64,000 nucleotides of DNA, taken from contig NZ_AUFZ01000005.1 in NCBI RefSeq assembly GCF_000426765.1, positions 1 to 64,000 on the forward strand. The letters run 5' to 3'. Positions 1 to 6,969 of the stretch are shown in pieces. The notes under the pieces are model-generated. The model ran no database searches. It was given only the letters and a program-made list of their open reading frames with translations, and had not been told where the DNA came from. The stretch comes from Vibrio litoralis DSM 17657. Lineage in GTDB: Bacteria; Pseudomonadota; Gammaproteobacteria; Enterobacterales; Vibrionaceae. Position numbers and translations under genes: made by a program. The first letter of the stretch is position 1; each line of letters begins with the position of its first letter.

Positions 1-256
1 GATGCTGACGTATTCTAGAAACTAATTGAGGGCTTATTAGTCGAGCTTCATGACCAAACTGTGATACAAGGCGCTTCCAGTAATTAGATGTCGCACAGGC
101 TTCAAATATCACGATAGTAGGTGTTTGATTGGCAATCCAAGATGTGAATGCTTGCGGCGTCATTTCATTGTTTGAAAGCACTTTATTGTTTGTGTACACA
201 CAAACTTGAAACACATCTTTTGCTAAATCAACACCAATAATAGTAGAATTATTCAT
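1..256 (-). CDS. IS110-family transposase, N-terminal part (runs off the window)
   Basis: The reverse strand from 256 to the window edge reads without a stop as the N-terminus of an IS110-family DEDD transposase. It begins MNNSTIIGVDLAKDVFQV, with the first catalytic Asp in the IGVDLAKD motif, followed by the TPTIVIFEACATSNYW segment typical of the family. Only about 85 residues are visible, so intactness cannot be judged. The right end of the element is probably near 317, where GGGAGTC (310-316) resembles the subterminal repeat of the second IS110 element at 3320-4869. It lies at the left side of an integron cassette array. Confidence 0.85.
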   Translation of the reverse strand, partial: MNNSTIIGVDLAKDVFQVCVYTNNKVLSNNEMTPQAFTSWIANQTPTIVIFEACATSNYWKRLVSQFGHEARLISPQLVSRIRQH

Positions 257-346
257 AACTGTTTGACTCCCAATAAAAATTTATTAGCAGGTTAAGTTTA
301 GCTGAGGAGAGGGAGTCTAATTATCTGTTAAATTGCTAATGGAGTT

Positions 347-1039
347 TTGACCATCCGCGACATTTTAGTAACTGATCGTTCAGTAGCAGAGTTCTGCTCA
401 ATATTCGATTCAGAGATAACTGAGATAACTAATTTACTTGAGCAAAGCGAGTCATGCTTTGAGCACTACTTTAGTGAACCTGAAAAACAGAAGTACAAAT
501 GGGTTCAGGAATTCACTTTTATGACCATAGAGTCCCTTGTCACAGCAACAAGGCTTTTGATTGAAGGTCATATTAATGCTTCAGGTAATACGATGAGAAT
601 TTCATATGAATCTCTTTGTTTAGCAATACTACTTAGTGCAGAGAATAATGTATTAATTAGTAAGAGTAAAAAAGCAAAACCTATCAATTTTTATAAGTCT
701 TATTTACAAGGAAATAAAAGTACAAAAGCTCATAAAGCCATAGATAATGTTTTATTAAACGCTGATACTTTAGGTTTAATCGAAGGCTATGAGTGGCTCG
801 AACAAGCAAAGAATTTTTATAATGGTTATAGCCACGCATCAATAATGACAATGGGTTCATTGATGTTACCTTCGGGCAAGCCAATTATTGCAGGTGGTTT
901 TTATAAGGAGAAATTAGGCTTATATAAAGACCATTTAAACTTCGTACTCAGGTTTGCAAAACATCTACCCAAGCTTATTGAGGCAGTAGCTTTACGCAAT
1001 TTAACAAGCGCTTTAAACGTAACAAAAACAGTTTGTTAG
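347..1039 (+). CDS. Integron cassette protein of unknown function, 230 aa
   Basis: A single ORF fills this cassette and its stop codon lies inside the following attC site (1017-1098), the usual arrangement for an integron cassette gene. The start is a TTG at 347 with GGAG only 2 nt upstream, so initiation is uncertain. The next in-frame ATG, at about residue 59, would lose conserved-looking sequence. No signal peptide or catalytic motif is recognised. The protein is soluble, mostly helical in composition, with hydrophobic stretches around residues 85-95. I do not recognise the family, and a role in defence or stress is only a guess from cassette context. Confidence 0.7.
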   Translation: MTIRDILVTDRSVAEFCSIFDSEITEITNLLEQSESCFEHYFSEPEKQKYKWVQEFTFMTIESLVTATRLLIEGHINASGNTMRISYESLCLAILLSAENNVLISKSKKAKPINFYKSYLQGNKSTKAHKAIDNVLLNADTLGLIEGYEWLEQAKNFYNGYSHASIMTMGSLMLPSGKPIIAGGFYKEKLGLYKDHLNFVLRFAKHLPKLIEAVALRNLTSALNVTKTVC

Positions 1040-1098
1040 GTTCCGCTTCGCTCCACATTATAACCAACAATTTTTGTCCGCTTAAGCGGGCGTTAACT
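1017..1098 (+). repeat. attC recombination site 1 (82 bp)
   Basis: It runs from an inverse core ACGTAAC at 1017-1023 to a core GTTAACT at 1092-1098. Internal complementary arms include CCGCTTAAGCGGGCG just before the core. This is the layout of Vibrio integron attC sites. The orientation places the integrase upstream, to the left of the window. Confidence 0.75.
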
Positions 1099-1112
1099 GT
1101 ACAGGAGTTTCT

Positions 1113-1604
1113 ATGAACTATTTTGCTTATGGCTCAAATATGTCACTTATTAGACTGAAAGAACGAGTACCAAGCGCAGAACTTATAGGTGTGTTCTCTT
1201 TAAAATCGCATCAATTGAAATTTCATAAAAGCAGTAAAGATGGCTCCGGAAAGTGCGATACTTTTGAAACTAATAATGATAGCGATATAGTTTTTGGTGC
1301 TCTATTTGAAATTGACTCAAGCGAAAAAACTGCACTCGATATAGCTGAAGGTTTAGGTTACGGTTATAACGAAAAAACAGTAAAAGTTTATAGTGACTCT
1401 CTGGGCGAGTTGGAAGCGGTCACATATTATGCAACCAATATAGATGCATCATTAAAACCTTATTCTTGGTATTTGAACCATGTAGTTGTAGGTGCAAAGG
1501 AAATTAAAGTCCCTTTTAATTACTTATCAATGATTGAGTCAACAGGAAGTATTGAAGATCCCGATAAAGAAAGAGATGCGAAGCAACGAGCAATGTACAG
1601 TTAA
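1113..1604 (+). CDS. Gamma-glutamylcyclotransferase-like (AIG2/GGCT fold) cassette protein
   Basis: This 163-aa protein opens with NYFAYGSNM, the substrate-loop signature of the gamma-glutamylcyclotransferase superfamily. Glu79 in the IAEGLGYGY segment matches the position of the catalytic glutamate. Family members cyclise gamma-glutamyl groups to 5-oxoproline (glutathione or gamma-glutamyl-amine turnover); the substrate here is unknown. GGAG (1103-1106) precedes the ATG with 6 nt spacing. It is the only gene of its cassette, bounded by attC sites 1 and 2. Such genes are common cargo in Vibrio integrons. The fold call is firm; the exact reaction is not. Confidence 0.85.
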   Translation: MNYFAYGSNMSLIRLKERVPSAELIGVFSLKSHQLKFHKSSKDGSGKCDTFETNNDSDIVFGALFEIDSSEKTALDIAEGLGYGYNEKTVKVYSDSLGELEAVTYYATNIDASLKPYSWYLNHVVVGAKEIKVPFNYLSMIESTGSIEDPDKERDAKQRAMYS

Positions 1605-1705
1605 CAAGGCGCTTAATCGGATGCATAAAGTTTGGGCGTTTTTATTTGGAAGTTAAGTGGTCGTTGTATGTTTATCAATTTGCACCGCTTAGCTTAGCGT
1701 TAGGA
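1599..1705 (+). repeat. attC recombination site 2 (107 bp, VCR-like)
   Basis: It begins AGTTAACAAGGCGCTTAAT, overlapping the stop codon of the preceding gene, and ends in CCGCTTAGCTTAGCGTTAGGA. The core GTTAGGA is at 1699-1705. Length and arms resemble the long Vibrio-type attC. Confidence 0.85.
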
Positions 1706-1727
1706 ATCTAGGAGTTGAACCTTATCC

Positions 1728-2555
1728 ATGATTGATGACCCGTATCCAGCAAACTGGCAGGATCTACAAACAGGTGTGAAACGACTATTTCGCAACGTAG
1801 GGCTGGCGGCTGATGTTGAGGTTGATCTTCATACGCCGCGCGGCACCGTGAATGTAGATGTTTGCGCTGTAGATCGTCGTAGTTTGGATAAAATCAAATA
1901 TATTGTGGAATGCAAGAACTGGAATACCACAGTGCCTCAATCGGTCGTTCATTCATTCACCACGGTTATGCATGAGACTGGGGCTAATATTGGGTTTATC
2001 GTATCGAAGTGTGGCCTGCAATCTGGGGCGAAGCAGTATACCCGTAATACAAATATTACTGGATTAACTTATCTAGAACTTCAGCAGCGATACTTTGAGG
2101 CTTGGTGGAGAAGATACTTCTGCCCTCGGATAGGTGATGCAGCTGATCGTGTTTTGCAGTACACAGAGGAATTTAATGGTCAACGAGATAAAGCCTACGA
2201 AAACCTGTCAGAGGAAAAGAAGAAAAAATTTGATCAGTTACGATCACGTTACACTGTTCATTCTTGGATGTTTTCGATGTTTAACCTCGAGACCGTTAGC
2301 CCACGCATGAACACCGGTACCTTGCTGAATGTTCCGGCCGACTTAGATAGCTTTAAAAAAGATGTCTTATCTCATATCTCACCCGGTGTTGAATGGCACT
2401 GTATGACTTTTCGTGACCTTTTAGATTTAATCTTGCGGTTCCTCAAAGATGTAGAAGAGGAATTTAACTCACTTTTTGGCGGATATATTTTCGAAATTGG
2501 GCCGATAAGTGGTGTAGGGCCCGAGGGGCCGCCAATAGATGGTACCTTCCGATGA
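1728..2555 (+). CDS. PD-(D/E)XK (Mrr-like) restriction-endonuclease-fold cassette protein
   Basis: The N-terminal ~130 residues of this 275-aa protein carry a nuclease core: Asp44 in VNVDVCAVD, then Glu61-x-Lys63 in IVECKNW, the D...ExK triad of the Mrr/PD-(D/E)XK family. Further on is the GFIVSKCGLQSGA segment seen in Mrr_cat domains. The C-terminal half (about 140-275) is helical and unassigned, and may be a sensor or specificity domain. No methyltransferase partner is in the cassette. Mrr-type enzymes usually cut modified or foreign DNA, so an anti-phage role is a fair inference. It is bounded by attC sites 2 and 3, the latter of a different type. Confidence 0.8.
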   Translation: MIDDPYPANWQDLQTGVKRLFRNVGLAADVEVDLHTPRGTVNVDVCAVDRRSLDKIKYIVECKNWNTTVPQSVVHSFTTVMHETGANIGFIVSKCGLQSGAKQYTRNTNITGLTYLELQQRYFEAWWRRYFCPRIGDAADRVLQYTEEFNGQRDKAYENLSEEKKKKFDQLRSRYTVHSWMFSMFNLETVSPRMNTGTLLNVPADLDSFKKDVLSHISPGVEWHCMTFRDLLDLILRFLKDVEEEFNSLFGGYIFEIGPISGVGPEGPPIDGTFR

Positions 2556-2594
2556 GGTTTGGAAATAAACTGCTGCTATGGACTGTATGTCTAT

Positions 2595-2652
2595 TCCTAA
2601 CAAGCAAAGGCAGGCGACGCGGTAAAGCGCGCGCCTGCTTTTGGCGTTAGGT
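2595..2652 (+). repeat. attC recombination site 3 (58 bp, short type)
   Basis: It runs from TCCTAAC (2595-2601) to GTTAGGT (2646-2652), with G+C-rich complementary arms (GGCAGGCG / CGCGCCTGC). It is half the length of attC 2 and resembles the ~60-bp sites of mobile integrons rather than Vibrio VCRs, which suggests that this cassette came from another lineage. Confidence 0.85.
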
Positions 2653-2668
2653 AATAAGGAGAGTACTT

Positions 2669-2836
2669 GTGAAAATCGTTAAATTTGTGTGTCATTCTTG
2701 CCAAAAAGAATCGGAGTTTGATGCTTCAAAGACACCAATTATGTTTCTAGATGATGTAACACCTAGATCTGTTACCTATGTACCAAAATGTACGCACTGC
2801 GGAACTCAATGTTCGGTGACACCCAATAATGGCTGA
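2669..2836 (+). CDS. Small CxxC zinc-ribbon-like cassette protein, 55 aa
   Basis: A GTG start at 2669, preceded by AAGGAGAG at 2656-2663, opens a 55-aa reading frame. It contains two cysteine pairs, CHSC (residues 8-11) and CTHC (41-44), with a further Cys at 48, the pattern of a small zinc ribbon. Its end overlaps the start of the next gene by 8 nt (ATGGCTGA), so the two are probably translationally coupled within one cassette. Two-gene cassettes are uncommon. The protein could be an adaptor or nucleic-acid-binding partner of the membrane protein that follows; the function is unknown. Confidence 0.7.
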   Translation: MKIVKFVCHSCQKESEFDASKTPIMFLDDVTPRSVTYVPKCTHCGTQCSVTPNNG

Positions 2837-3230
2837 TCCCATTCAATCTACACCTCCTAGTGAAGAAGACTTATTTTATCTTCGGTGGGGAGAAGAAACT
2901 ATTAAAAAGAACATTGAGAATGCTCATGGTGTTTTAACTCAGTTTCTAACATTAAATACTACTCTAATGGGTGGTGGTATAGCATTTATGAAACCAGAAA
3001 GCATAAGTGCAACTTGGTTGGGTGTCTCTTTATTCTTGTTCTTTTGGGGCTTGGTCTTTTCGTTTCTCGGTGTACTTCCTCATGAAACAAAAGTTAACCC
3101 GATTTCTCCGACTCAAATCAAGGAGCATAAAGAATTGGCGTTGCTAAAAAAGAGACGGTTAATGTGGTGTTGCGCCGTGGCAACTGGTGGAGGATTGGCT
3201 ACATTAGCAATTGGTGTAATTATTACCTAA
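2829..3230 (+). CDS. Membrane protein of an integron cassette, three predicted TM segments
   Basis: This 133-aa protein has hydrophobic segments at about residues 36-55, 60-82 and 109-131, with a charged linker (KEHKELALLKKRR) before the last one. The N-terminal ~30 residues are hydrophilic. Its start overlaps the upstream zinc-ribbon gene by 8 nt and its stop lies in attC 4. I do not recognise the family. A small cytosolic Cys-rich protein paired with a small membrane protein is the architecture of several defence or toxin modules, but nothing in the sequence proves this. Confidence 0.75.
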   Translation: MADPIQSTPPSEEDLFYLRWGEETIKKNIENAHGVLTQFLTLNTTLMGGGIAFMKPESISATWLGVSLFLFFWGLVFSFLGVLPHETKVNPISPTQIKEHKELALLKKRRLMWCCAVATGGGLATLAIGVIIT

Positions 3231-3319
3231 CAAACTGTTAAACAAGGACAAAAAACAGTTGGTTTTGCTCCTTCGTCGCCAATTTTAACCAACTATTTTT
3301 TGCCTGTTAACAGGGCGTT
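3225..3319 (+). repeat. attC recombination site 4, abutted by an IS
   Basis: It starts ACCTAAC at 3225-3231 and ends CCTGTTAACAGGGCGTT at 3303-3319, a typical VCR-type right arm. The core trinucleotide GTT (3317-3319) is followed directly by the IS110-family element. If the element is removed, the flanks join as GGGCGTT plus ATGTC, a plausible intact core. Confidence 0.8.
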
Positions 3320-3333
3320 GGTATGACTCCCAC

Positions 3334-3621
3334 TGTCAAGTAGAGCGCAAAAATTCTACCCATTTATTTTGGGCATTCTTTCTTTAAAAAAGAGATAGTG
3401 TTAACGCATTGCTCAAGCAAGCACATTCGTCGGTTATCATGCTGGTATTCGTAGGTTACTTATCCGAAAATGAGCAGAGCTTACCGTACTTATTCCGTCG
3501 TGGCACCTGTCTGCAGTCTATGCTCGTGGTTCAATAGCCGTTAGGCTATTGCCATCCTAACGCCGTCGGAGTTTATGCCACACCCGATGCTTGATGCGTT
3601 GCGTTAACACTAATTCATAAT
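3334..3621 (-). ncRNA. Candidate seekRNA/bridge RNA of the IS110-family element
   Basis: This non-coding tail downstream of the transposase is highly structured. An 11-bp inverted repeat (GTGTTAACGCA at 3398-3408, TGCGTTAACAC at 3600-3610) encloses about 190 nt. Inside is a perfect 8-bp hairpin (CAATAGCC 3532-3539, GGCTATTG 3544-3551) whose top contains GTTAGGC, followed by CCTAACGCC (3556-3564). Both words match the attC core GCGTTAGGC in one or other orientation. IS110/IS1111 elements are known to encode RNAs that guide insertion. The precise RNA ends and guide loops are inferred, not seen. Confidence 0.6.
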
Positions 3622-4773
3622 TCATGAGGGTAACCTTGAAATACGTTGACGAGGATCGATCGGTTGGATCCCAACTTCTCGTGTGATTGCCCAAGTGAAG
3701 GCTACCATTTCTCTCGCAATTGCCGTAACAACACTGCGGTGTTTGCCTAAAAACATCAGCCGTTGATAACGTCGGCACAACCTGAGTTGTGCTGGCCAAG
3801 CAATGTCGATAATTTCTTTCGAAAGACCTTCTTGCCGAATTTGTAATTCTGATGAAATGTTGGCTTTATGTTGATAAGAGTGCGCCCCTTCAATCAATAA
3901 TCGCCTTGCGCGAGAGTTACCACATTTAGTGATGCTGCCTTGTCGCCGCTTTTGTCCACTTGAGCTTTCAGAAGGGACTAATCCAAGATACGACATCAGT
4001 TTTCTTGGATGGTCAAACCGTCGTAAATCACCAAGTTCGGCAATCGTTCCTAAGGCCACCAATAAGCGAATGCCTCGAATGGCTTGGATTGCTTTGACTA
4101 CAGGATAATAACGCCAATTTTTAACTTGGTGGATAAGCTCATTATCCAGTCGTTGTAGGCGCTGCATTCGTTCAGAGATGATTTGAATCATCTCTTGCAG
4201 CACAATTTGTTGGCTATGATGCGGAAGGACAAGTTCGGTGAGCCAGCGTAAATGCTTTTTAGACCAATTATCTTTCACGACAGTATTGATGTTGTTGCGG
4301 AGAAAGAAGCCTTTTAGTTGAAGTTTGGCATCTTTTAAATCTTTCATTGCGGTTTCACGGGCACGCGATAAATCGCGAATAGCTTCATCCTCGGCTTCAG
4401 GCACATAAATCGTGCTTAACTCATCAGCTCTAAATAATCTTGCCAACTTTGCCGCATCCCGTTTGTCGGTTTTCACTCTATCACCAGGCTTTTTAGGAAT
4501 GAGCGAAGGGGCCACAATATAGCAGTGGTAACCAAGGCTGGTTAACAGTCGATAAATCCAATATCCACATGGTCCTGCTTCATAAATAAAATGAAGAGTG
4601 GCTTTAGGGAACAGTGATTGAATTTTTTGAGCCAGTTTAATCAGCGCGGATTTTGAAGTATCAATACGACCATAAGAAATCGGGGTTTCACCCCGATTAT
4701 CTTTTAAAAGTGCGACTTGAGTGAAGGATTTATGGGTATCTAACCCAATAAAAAGAGTGGTATCGTTATTCAT
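3622..4773 (-). CDS. IS110-family transposase (DEDD recombinase), 383 aa
   Basis: The protein has the RuvC-like DEDD N-terminal domain: Asp in IGLDTHKS near residue 11, Glu in FIYEAGPCGYW near 66, and VKTDKRDAAKLARL near 105. The C-terminal transposase_20 helix-hairpin-helix domain contains the RFDHPRKLMSYLGLVPSE and GNSRARRLLIEGA segments with the serine region. Length and domains are complete. The ATG at 4773 follows AGGAGG with 6 nt spacing. That Shine-Dalgarno can pair with an upstream copy (see 4774-4849). It catalyses RNA-guided, Ser-dependent insertion of its own element. Confidence 0.95.
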   Translation of the reverse strand: MNNDTTLFIGLDTHKSFTQVALLKDNRGETPISYGRIDTSKSALIKLAQKIQSLFPKATLHFIYEAGPCGYWIYRLLTSLGYHCYIVAPSLIPKKPGDRVKTDKRDAAKLARLFRADELSTIYVPEAEDEAIRDLSRARETAMKDLKDAKLQLKGFFLRNNINTVVKDNWSKKHLRWLTELVLPHHSQQIVLQEMIQIISERMQRLQRLDNELIHQVKNWRYYPVVKAIQAIRGIRLLVALGTIAELGDLRRFDHPRKLMSYLGLVPSESSSGQKRRQGSITKCGNSRARRLLIEGAHSYQHKANISSELQIRQEGLSKEIIDIAWPAQLRLCRRYQRLMFLGKHRSVVTAIAREMVAFTWAITREVGIQPIDPRQRISRLPS

Positions 4774-4849
4774 GCTAGCCTCCTAATTTAGTTCTTTAGC
4801 AAACTAATTATGGCTCTGGCTTCGCTAACCCACGAAACTGGAGGCTAGC
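4774..4849 (-). promoter_or_regulatory. Inverted repeat able to mask the transposase ribosome binding site
   Basis: GCTAGCCTCC at 4774-4783 is the reverse strand of the transposase Shine-Dalgarno GGAGGCTAGC. A perfect 10-bp partner, GGAGGCTAGC, lies at 4840-4849 near the element end. RNA entering from outside the element would form this stem and hide the ribosome site. RNA starting between the arms would not. Confidence 0.5.
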
Positions 4850-4891
4850 ACCTTCGTGGGAGTCATTATGTCTATGTGCTAGGAGGGCAGT

Positions 4892-5356
4892 TTGGGGGAA
4901 ATTGTTATTTCACGATTACTTGATAGTGACCGTAGTGCAGTGTTTGATTTGCTTCAAAACGATCATGCTATGAGATTTCTTGGTCCTAGAAGGTCTTTGA
5001 CTGATGAAGAAGCTGACGCTTGGTTTTCTAATGAGCAACAGGCAGAAACTAGGTTTGCCTTCAGGTCTATTGAAACTAACGAAATTGTTGGTTTTTGCGG
5101 AATTACACTACTTGATGACGAACTAGATTTTGGGTATTTCATTCGTCAGAAGTTTTGGGGGCAAGGGTTAGCATCTTTAATGTGCAAATTAGCAATATTC
5201 GAACTGGCTCAAACCATCGACTTAACTCAAGTGAAAGTGTTCATTGCGTCAGATAATATAGGTAGTCAAAAAGTGGCGCAGAAACTTGGCTGGCAAATAA
5301 AGTGCGCAGCTGAGAATAAATTTGAGTCAGGGCACTTGTATCAAATTCGCACATAA
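4892..5356 (+). CDS. GNAT-family N-acetyltransferase (RimJ/RimL-like), cassette gene
   Basis: This 154-aa protein shows the acetyl-CoA-binding core of the GNAT fold: FGYFIRQKFWGQGLASLMCKLAI around residues 78-100, with the R-x-x-W-G-Q-G-L-A loop, then VKVFIASDNIGSQKVAQKLGW at about 115-135. The RimJ/RimL type usually modifies protein N-termini or small amines; the substrate here is unknown. The TTG start at 4892 has AGGAGGG 4 nt upstream. It is the last recognisable cassette. The IS at its left probably separates it from attC 4, so expression from an upstream promoter may be interrupted. Confidence 0.88.
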   Translation: MGEIVISRLLDSDRSAVFDLLQNDHAMRFLGPRRSLTDEEADAWFSNEQQAETRFAFRSIETNEIVGFCGITLLDDELDFGYFIRQKFWGQGLASLMCKLAIFELAQTIDLTQVKVFIASDNIGSQKVAQKLGWQIKCAAENKFESGHLYQIRT

Positions 5357-5442
5357 CAAAACCTTGGCTTTCAAGGTTTGGTATTTTTTGTTTTATAGTA
5401 GGTGTTTGACTACGGTTTAGCTTTAACTTTAGGTATAGATAC
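5357..5442 (+). other. Degenerate attC or terminator at the end of the cassette array
   Basis: After the acetyltransferase stop, ACATAAC (5351-5357) resembles an attC left end. AACCTTG/CAAGGTT then forms a hairpin followed by a T-rich tract, and no clean GTTRRRY core follows (only CTTTAGGT near 5428). I read this as the decayed distal end of the array, with possible terminator activity. Confidence 0.4.
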
Positions 5443-6552
5443 TTGGGATATTTGGATATAGTGATTTATATAGTGACGGGATTGATTGTTGGAGCGACTC
5501 TGCTTCCTATATACCGTCATCCACATTGGATTGTTAGGGGAATGGACTTTCCTCGGATGCAGTTCGCAATCTGTGCTGCGTTACTGATCTTGCTACAACT
5601 GATTATTCTTAATCTTTCTGAGCCTCAAACTTGGTTTATTGTTATCACAACAACACTATGCTTGATTTGGCAGCTTTGGTGGATTTTACCCTATACCAAA
5701 CTATGGCGAGTCGAAGTTCATGCAAACCAAAATGTCGATGAGACTCGTCAACTTAGTATCTTAACCGCCAATGTGCTGACTCCGAATCGAGATGCTCATA
5801 AACTGGTTGATCTGGTTAATAAATATCAGCCAGATGTACTGGTTACGCTTGAATCGGATCAATGGTGGGAAAACCAATTAGAATGCCTTGAAGTGGATAT
5901 GCCAGAAACCATGAAGTGTCCGTTAGATAATCTTTATGGCATGCATGTGTATTCGCGACTGCCGTTGCATGAGAAAGAAATTGCTTACCTAGTTGAAGAT
6001 TATATTCCATCTATGCATACACTTGTCGAGTTACCGACCGGTGATTTAGTTCGAATGCATTTTCTACATCCTGCGCCGCCAAGCCCTACAGAAAATCCAG
6101 AATCAGCCGAACGTGATACCGAATTAATCATCGTCGCGCGTAGTGTGGGAGAGAGCGATCAGCCAATCATCGTTACCGGTGACTTAAATGATGTCGCATG
6201 GTCTCGAACTACTCGTTTATTTCGTAAATTGAGTGGTTTACTGGATCCTAGGGTAGGTAGAGGGATGTTTAATACCTTCCATGTAGACTATCCGCTACTT
6301 CGCTGGCCGCTAGATCATCTTTTCCACAGTGGGCACTTTACCGTCCAGAGTATCCAACGATTACCATCCATTGGCTCCGATCACTTCCCACTATTTTCTC
6401 GTTTGGCCTTCACACCAGTAAAAGGCAAAGGGCAAGATGGCTTGGAGCCCGATCAAGATGATAAAGCGTTCGCGACTTCTATTACTCGCTCTCAGAATGT
6501 TAGCAAGGAAGATGTTCCATTAAAAACTAACCTCCCTCAGTCATCAATTTGA
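5443..6552 (+). CDS. Membrane-anchored endonuclease/exonuclease/phosphatase-family protein
   Basis: It is a 369-aa protein with three N-terminal TM segments (about residues 4-22, 40-58, 62-82) and a C-terminal EEP domain. Metal and catalytic motifs are visible: TANVL near 110, LESDQWW near 140, HFLHPAPP near 205, VTGDLNDVAWS near 243, and SDHFPLFSRL near 320. EEP domains hydrolyse phosphodiesters of DNA, lipids or sugar phosphates; with this TM architecture the domain probably faces the periplasm. The TTG start at 5443 is weak, and a start 9 or 18 nt further in is possible. It is the first gene outside the integron array. Confidence 0.85.
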   Translation: MGYLDIVIYIVTGLIVGATLLPIYRHPHWIVRGMDFPRMQFAICAALLILLQLIILNLSEPQTWFIVITTTLCLIWQLWWILPYTKLWRVEVHANQNVDETRQLSILTANVLTPNRDAHKLVDLVNKYQPDVLVTLESDQWWENQLECLEVDMPETMKCPLDNLYGMHVYSRLPLHEKEIAYLVEDYIPSMHTLVELPTGDLVRMHFLHPAPPSPTENPESAERDTELIIVARSVGESDQPIIVTGDLNDVAWSRTTRLFRKLSGLLDPRVGRGMFNTFHVDYPLLRWPLDHLFHSGHFTVQSIQRLPSIGSDHFPLFSRLAFTPVKGKGQDGLEPDQDDKAFATSITRSQNVSKEDVPLKTNLPQSSI

Positions 6553-6645
6553 CATATCAATCTTTATAAACAGGCAATTTATCGCACCTAACTTATCCCA
6601 TTAATTAAGGTGGGAATTTTGTATTTCATAATAAAAGGATAGTTT

Positions 6646-6819
6646 GTGAATAAATTGATTGTAGTCTTGAGTGCGTTGTTCATATTAAGTGGTTGTCAAC
6701 TTACTCGCGTAGAGGGCGAACTGCATAATGTCGATGTTAAAGTCGGTACGAGAGACGATAGCCGTAATAATAATGGTAAATTTTGCCCGCCAGGACAGGC
6801 TAAGAAAGGGAACTGCTAA
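6646..6819 (+). CDS. Small lipoprotein, 57 aa
   Basis: A GTG start preceded by AAAGGAT (6634-6640) opens a 57-aa frame. Its signal sequence ends in a lipobox LSGC with Cys17 the lipidation site. The mature part is short and polar and ends FCPPGQAKKGNC, with two more cysteines. The C-terminal pattern CPPGQAKKG recurs in small lipoproteins of Vibrio and enterics whose function is unknown to me. It is followed by a perfect 11-bp hairpin. Confidence 0.8.
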   Translation: MNKLIVVLSALFILSGCQLTRVEGELHNVDVKVGTRDDSRNNNGKFCPPGQAKKGNC

Positions 6820-6824
6820 TATTG

Positions 6825-6854
6825 AGCACTAGGCAGTCTCTTTTGCCTAGTGCT
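6825..6854 (+). terminator. Strong hairpin after the small lipoprotein gene
   Basis: AGCACTAGGCA (6825-6835) and TGCCTAGTGCT (6844-6854) form a perfect 11-bp stem with an 8-nt loop. The following bases are not a strong T-run, so termination efficiency is uncertain. Confidence 0.6.
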
Positions 6855-6893
6855 GGTTAAATCTATTCTCCAAATTAAATTCTAATTTCTTAC

Positions 6894-6969
6894 ACCTTTC
6901 TTCACACTAAGCCCTTTTCTTCACACTAAACCCTTTTCTTTGTACTAAACTGCTTTCTTTGTACTAAAC
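6894..6969. repeat. Four imperfect ~19-bp tandem repeats overlapping the exporter stop codon
   Basis: Four successive units of the form CTTTCTTYRYACTAARC lie at 6894-6969. The last one encodes the C-terminal STKKAV and stop of the RND exporter (reverse strand). The inner two and outer two copies differ at the same dinucleotides (CACAC versus GTAC), as after stepwise duplication. Confidence 0.7.

Larger units (their letters stand above)
3320..4869 (-). mobile_element. Complete IS110-family (IS1111-group-like) insertion sequence at an attC site
   Basis: The element has subterminal inverted repeats ATGACTCCCAC (3323-3333) and GTGGGAGTCAT (4856-4866), a single transposase gene, and a long (~290 bp) non-coding region at the 3' side of the transposase. 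The last feature is typical of the IS1111 group, which carries its guide RNA there. Insertion lies exactly at the core of attC 4, the known target of the IS1111-attC subgroup. The exact ends are uncertain by a few bases because these elements make no regular target duplication. Confidence 0.85.

Noticed and set aside
267..316. GACTCCC/GGGAGTC pair as both ends of a small element
   Set aside because: GGGAGTC at 310 fits the right end of the left IS110-family element; the GACTCCC at 267 is internal and too close to be an opposite end.
5351..5435. A complete fifth attC site
   Set aside because: The left end looks right but no GTTRRRY core with complementary arms follows, so it is reported only as a degenerate end.
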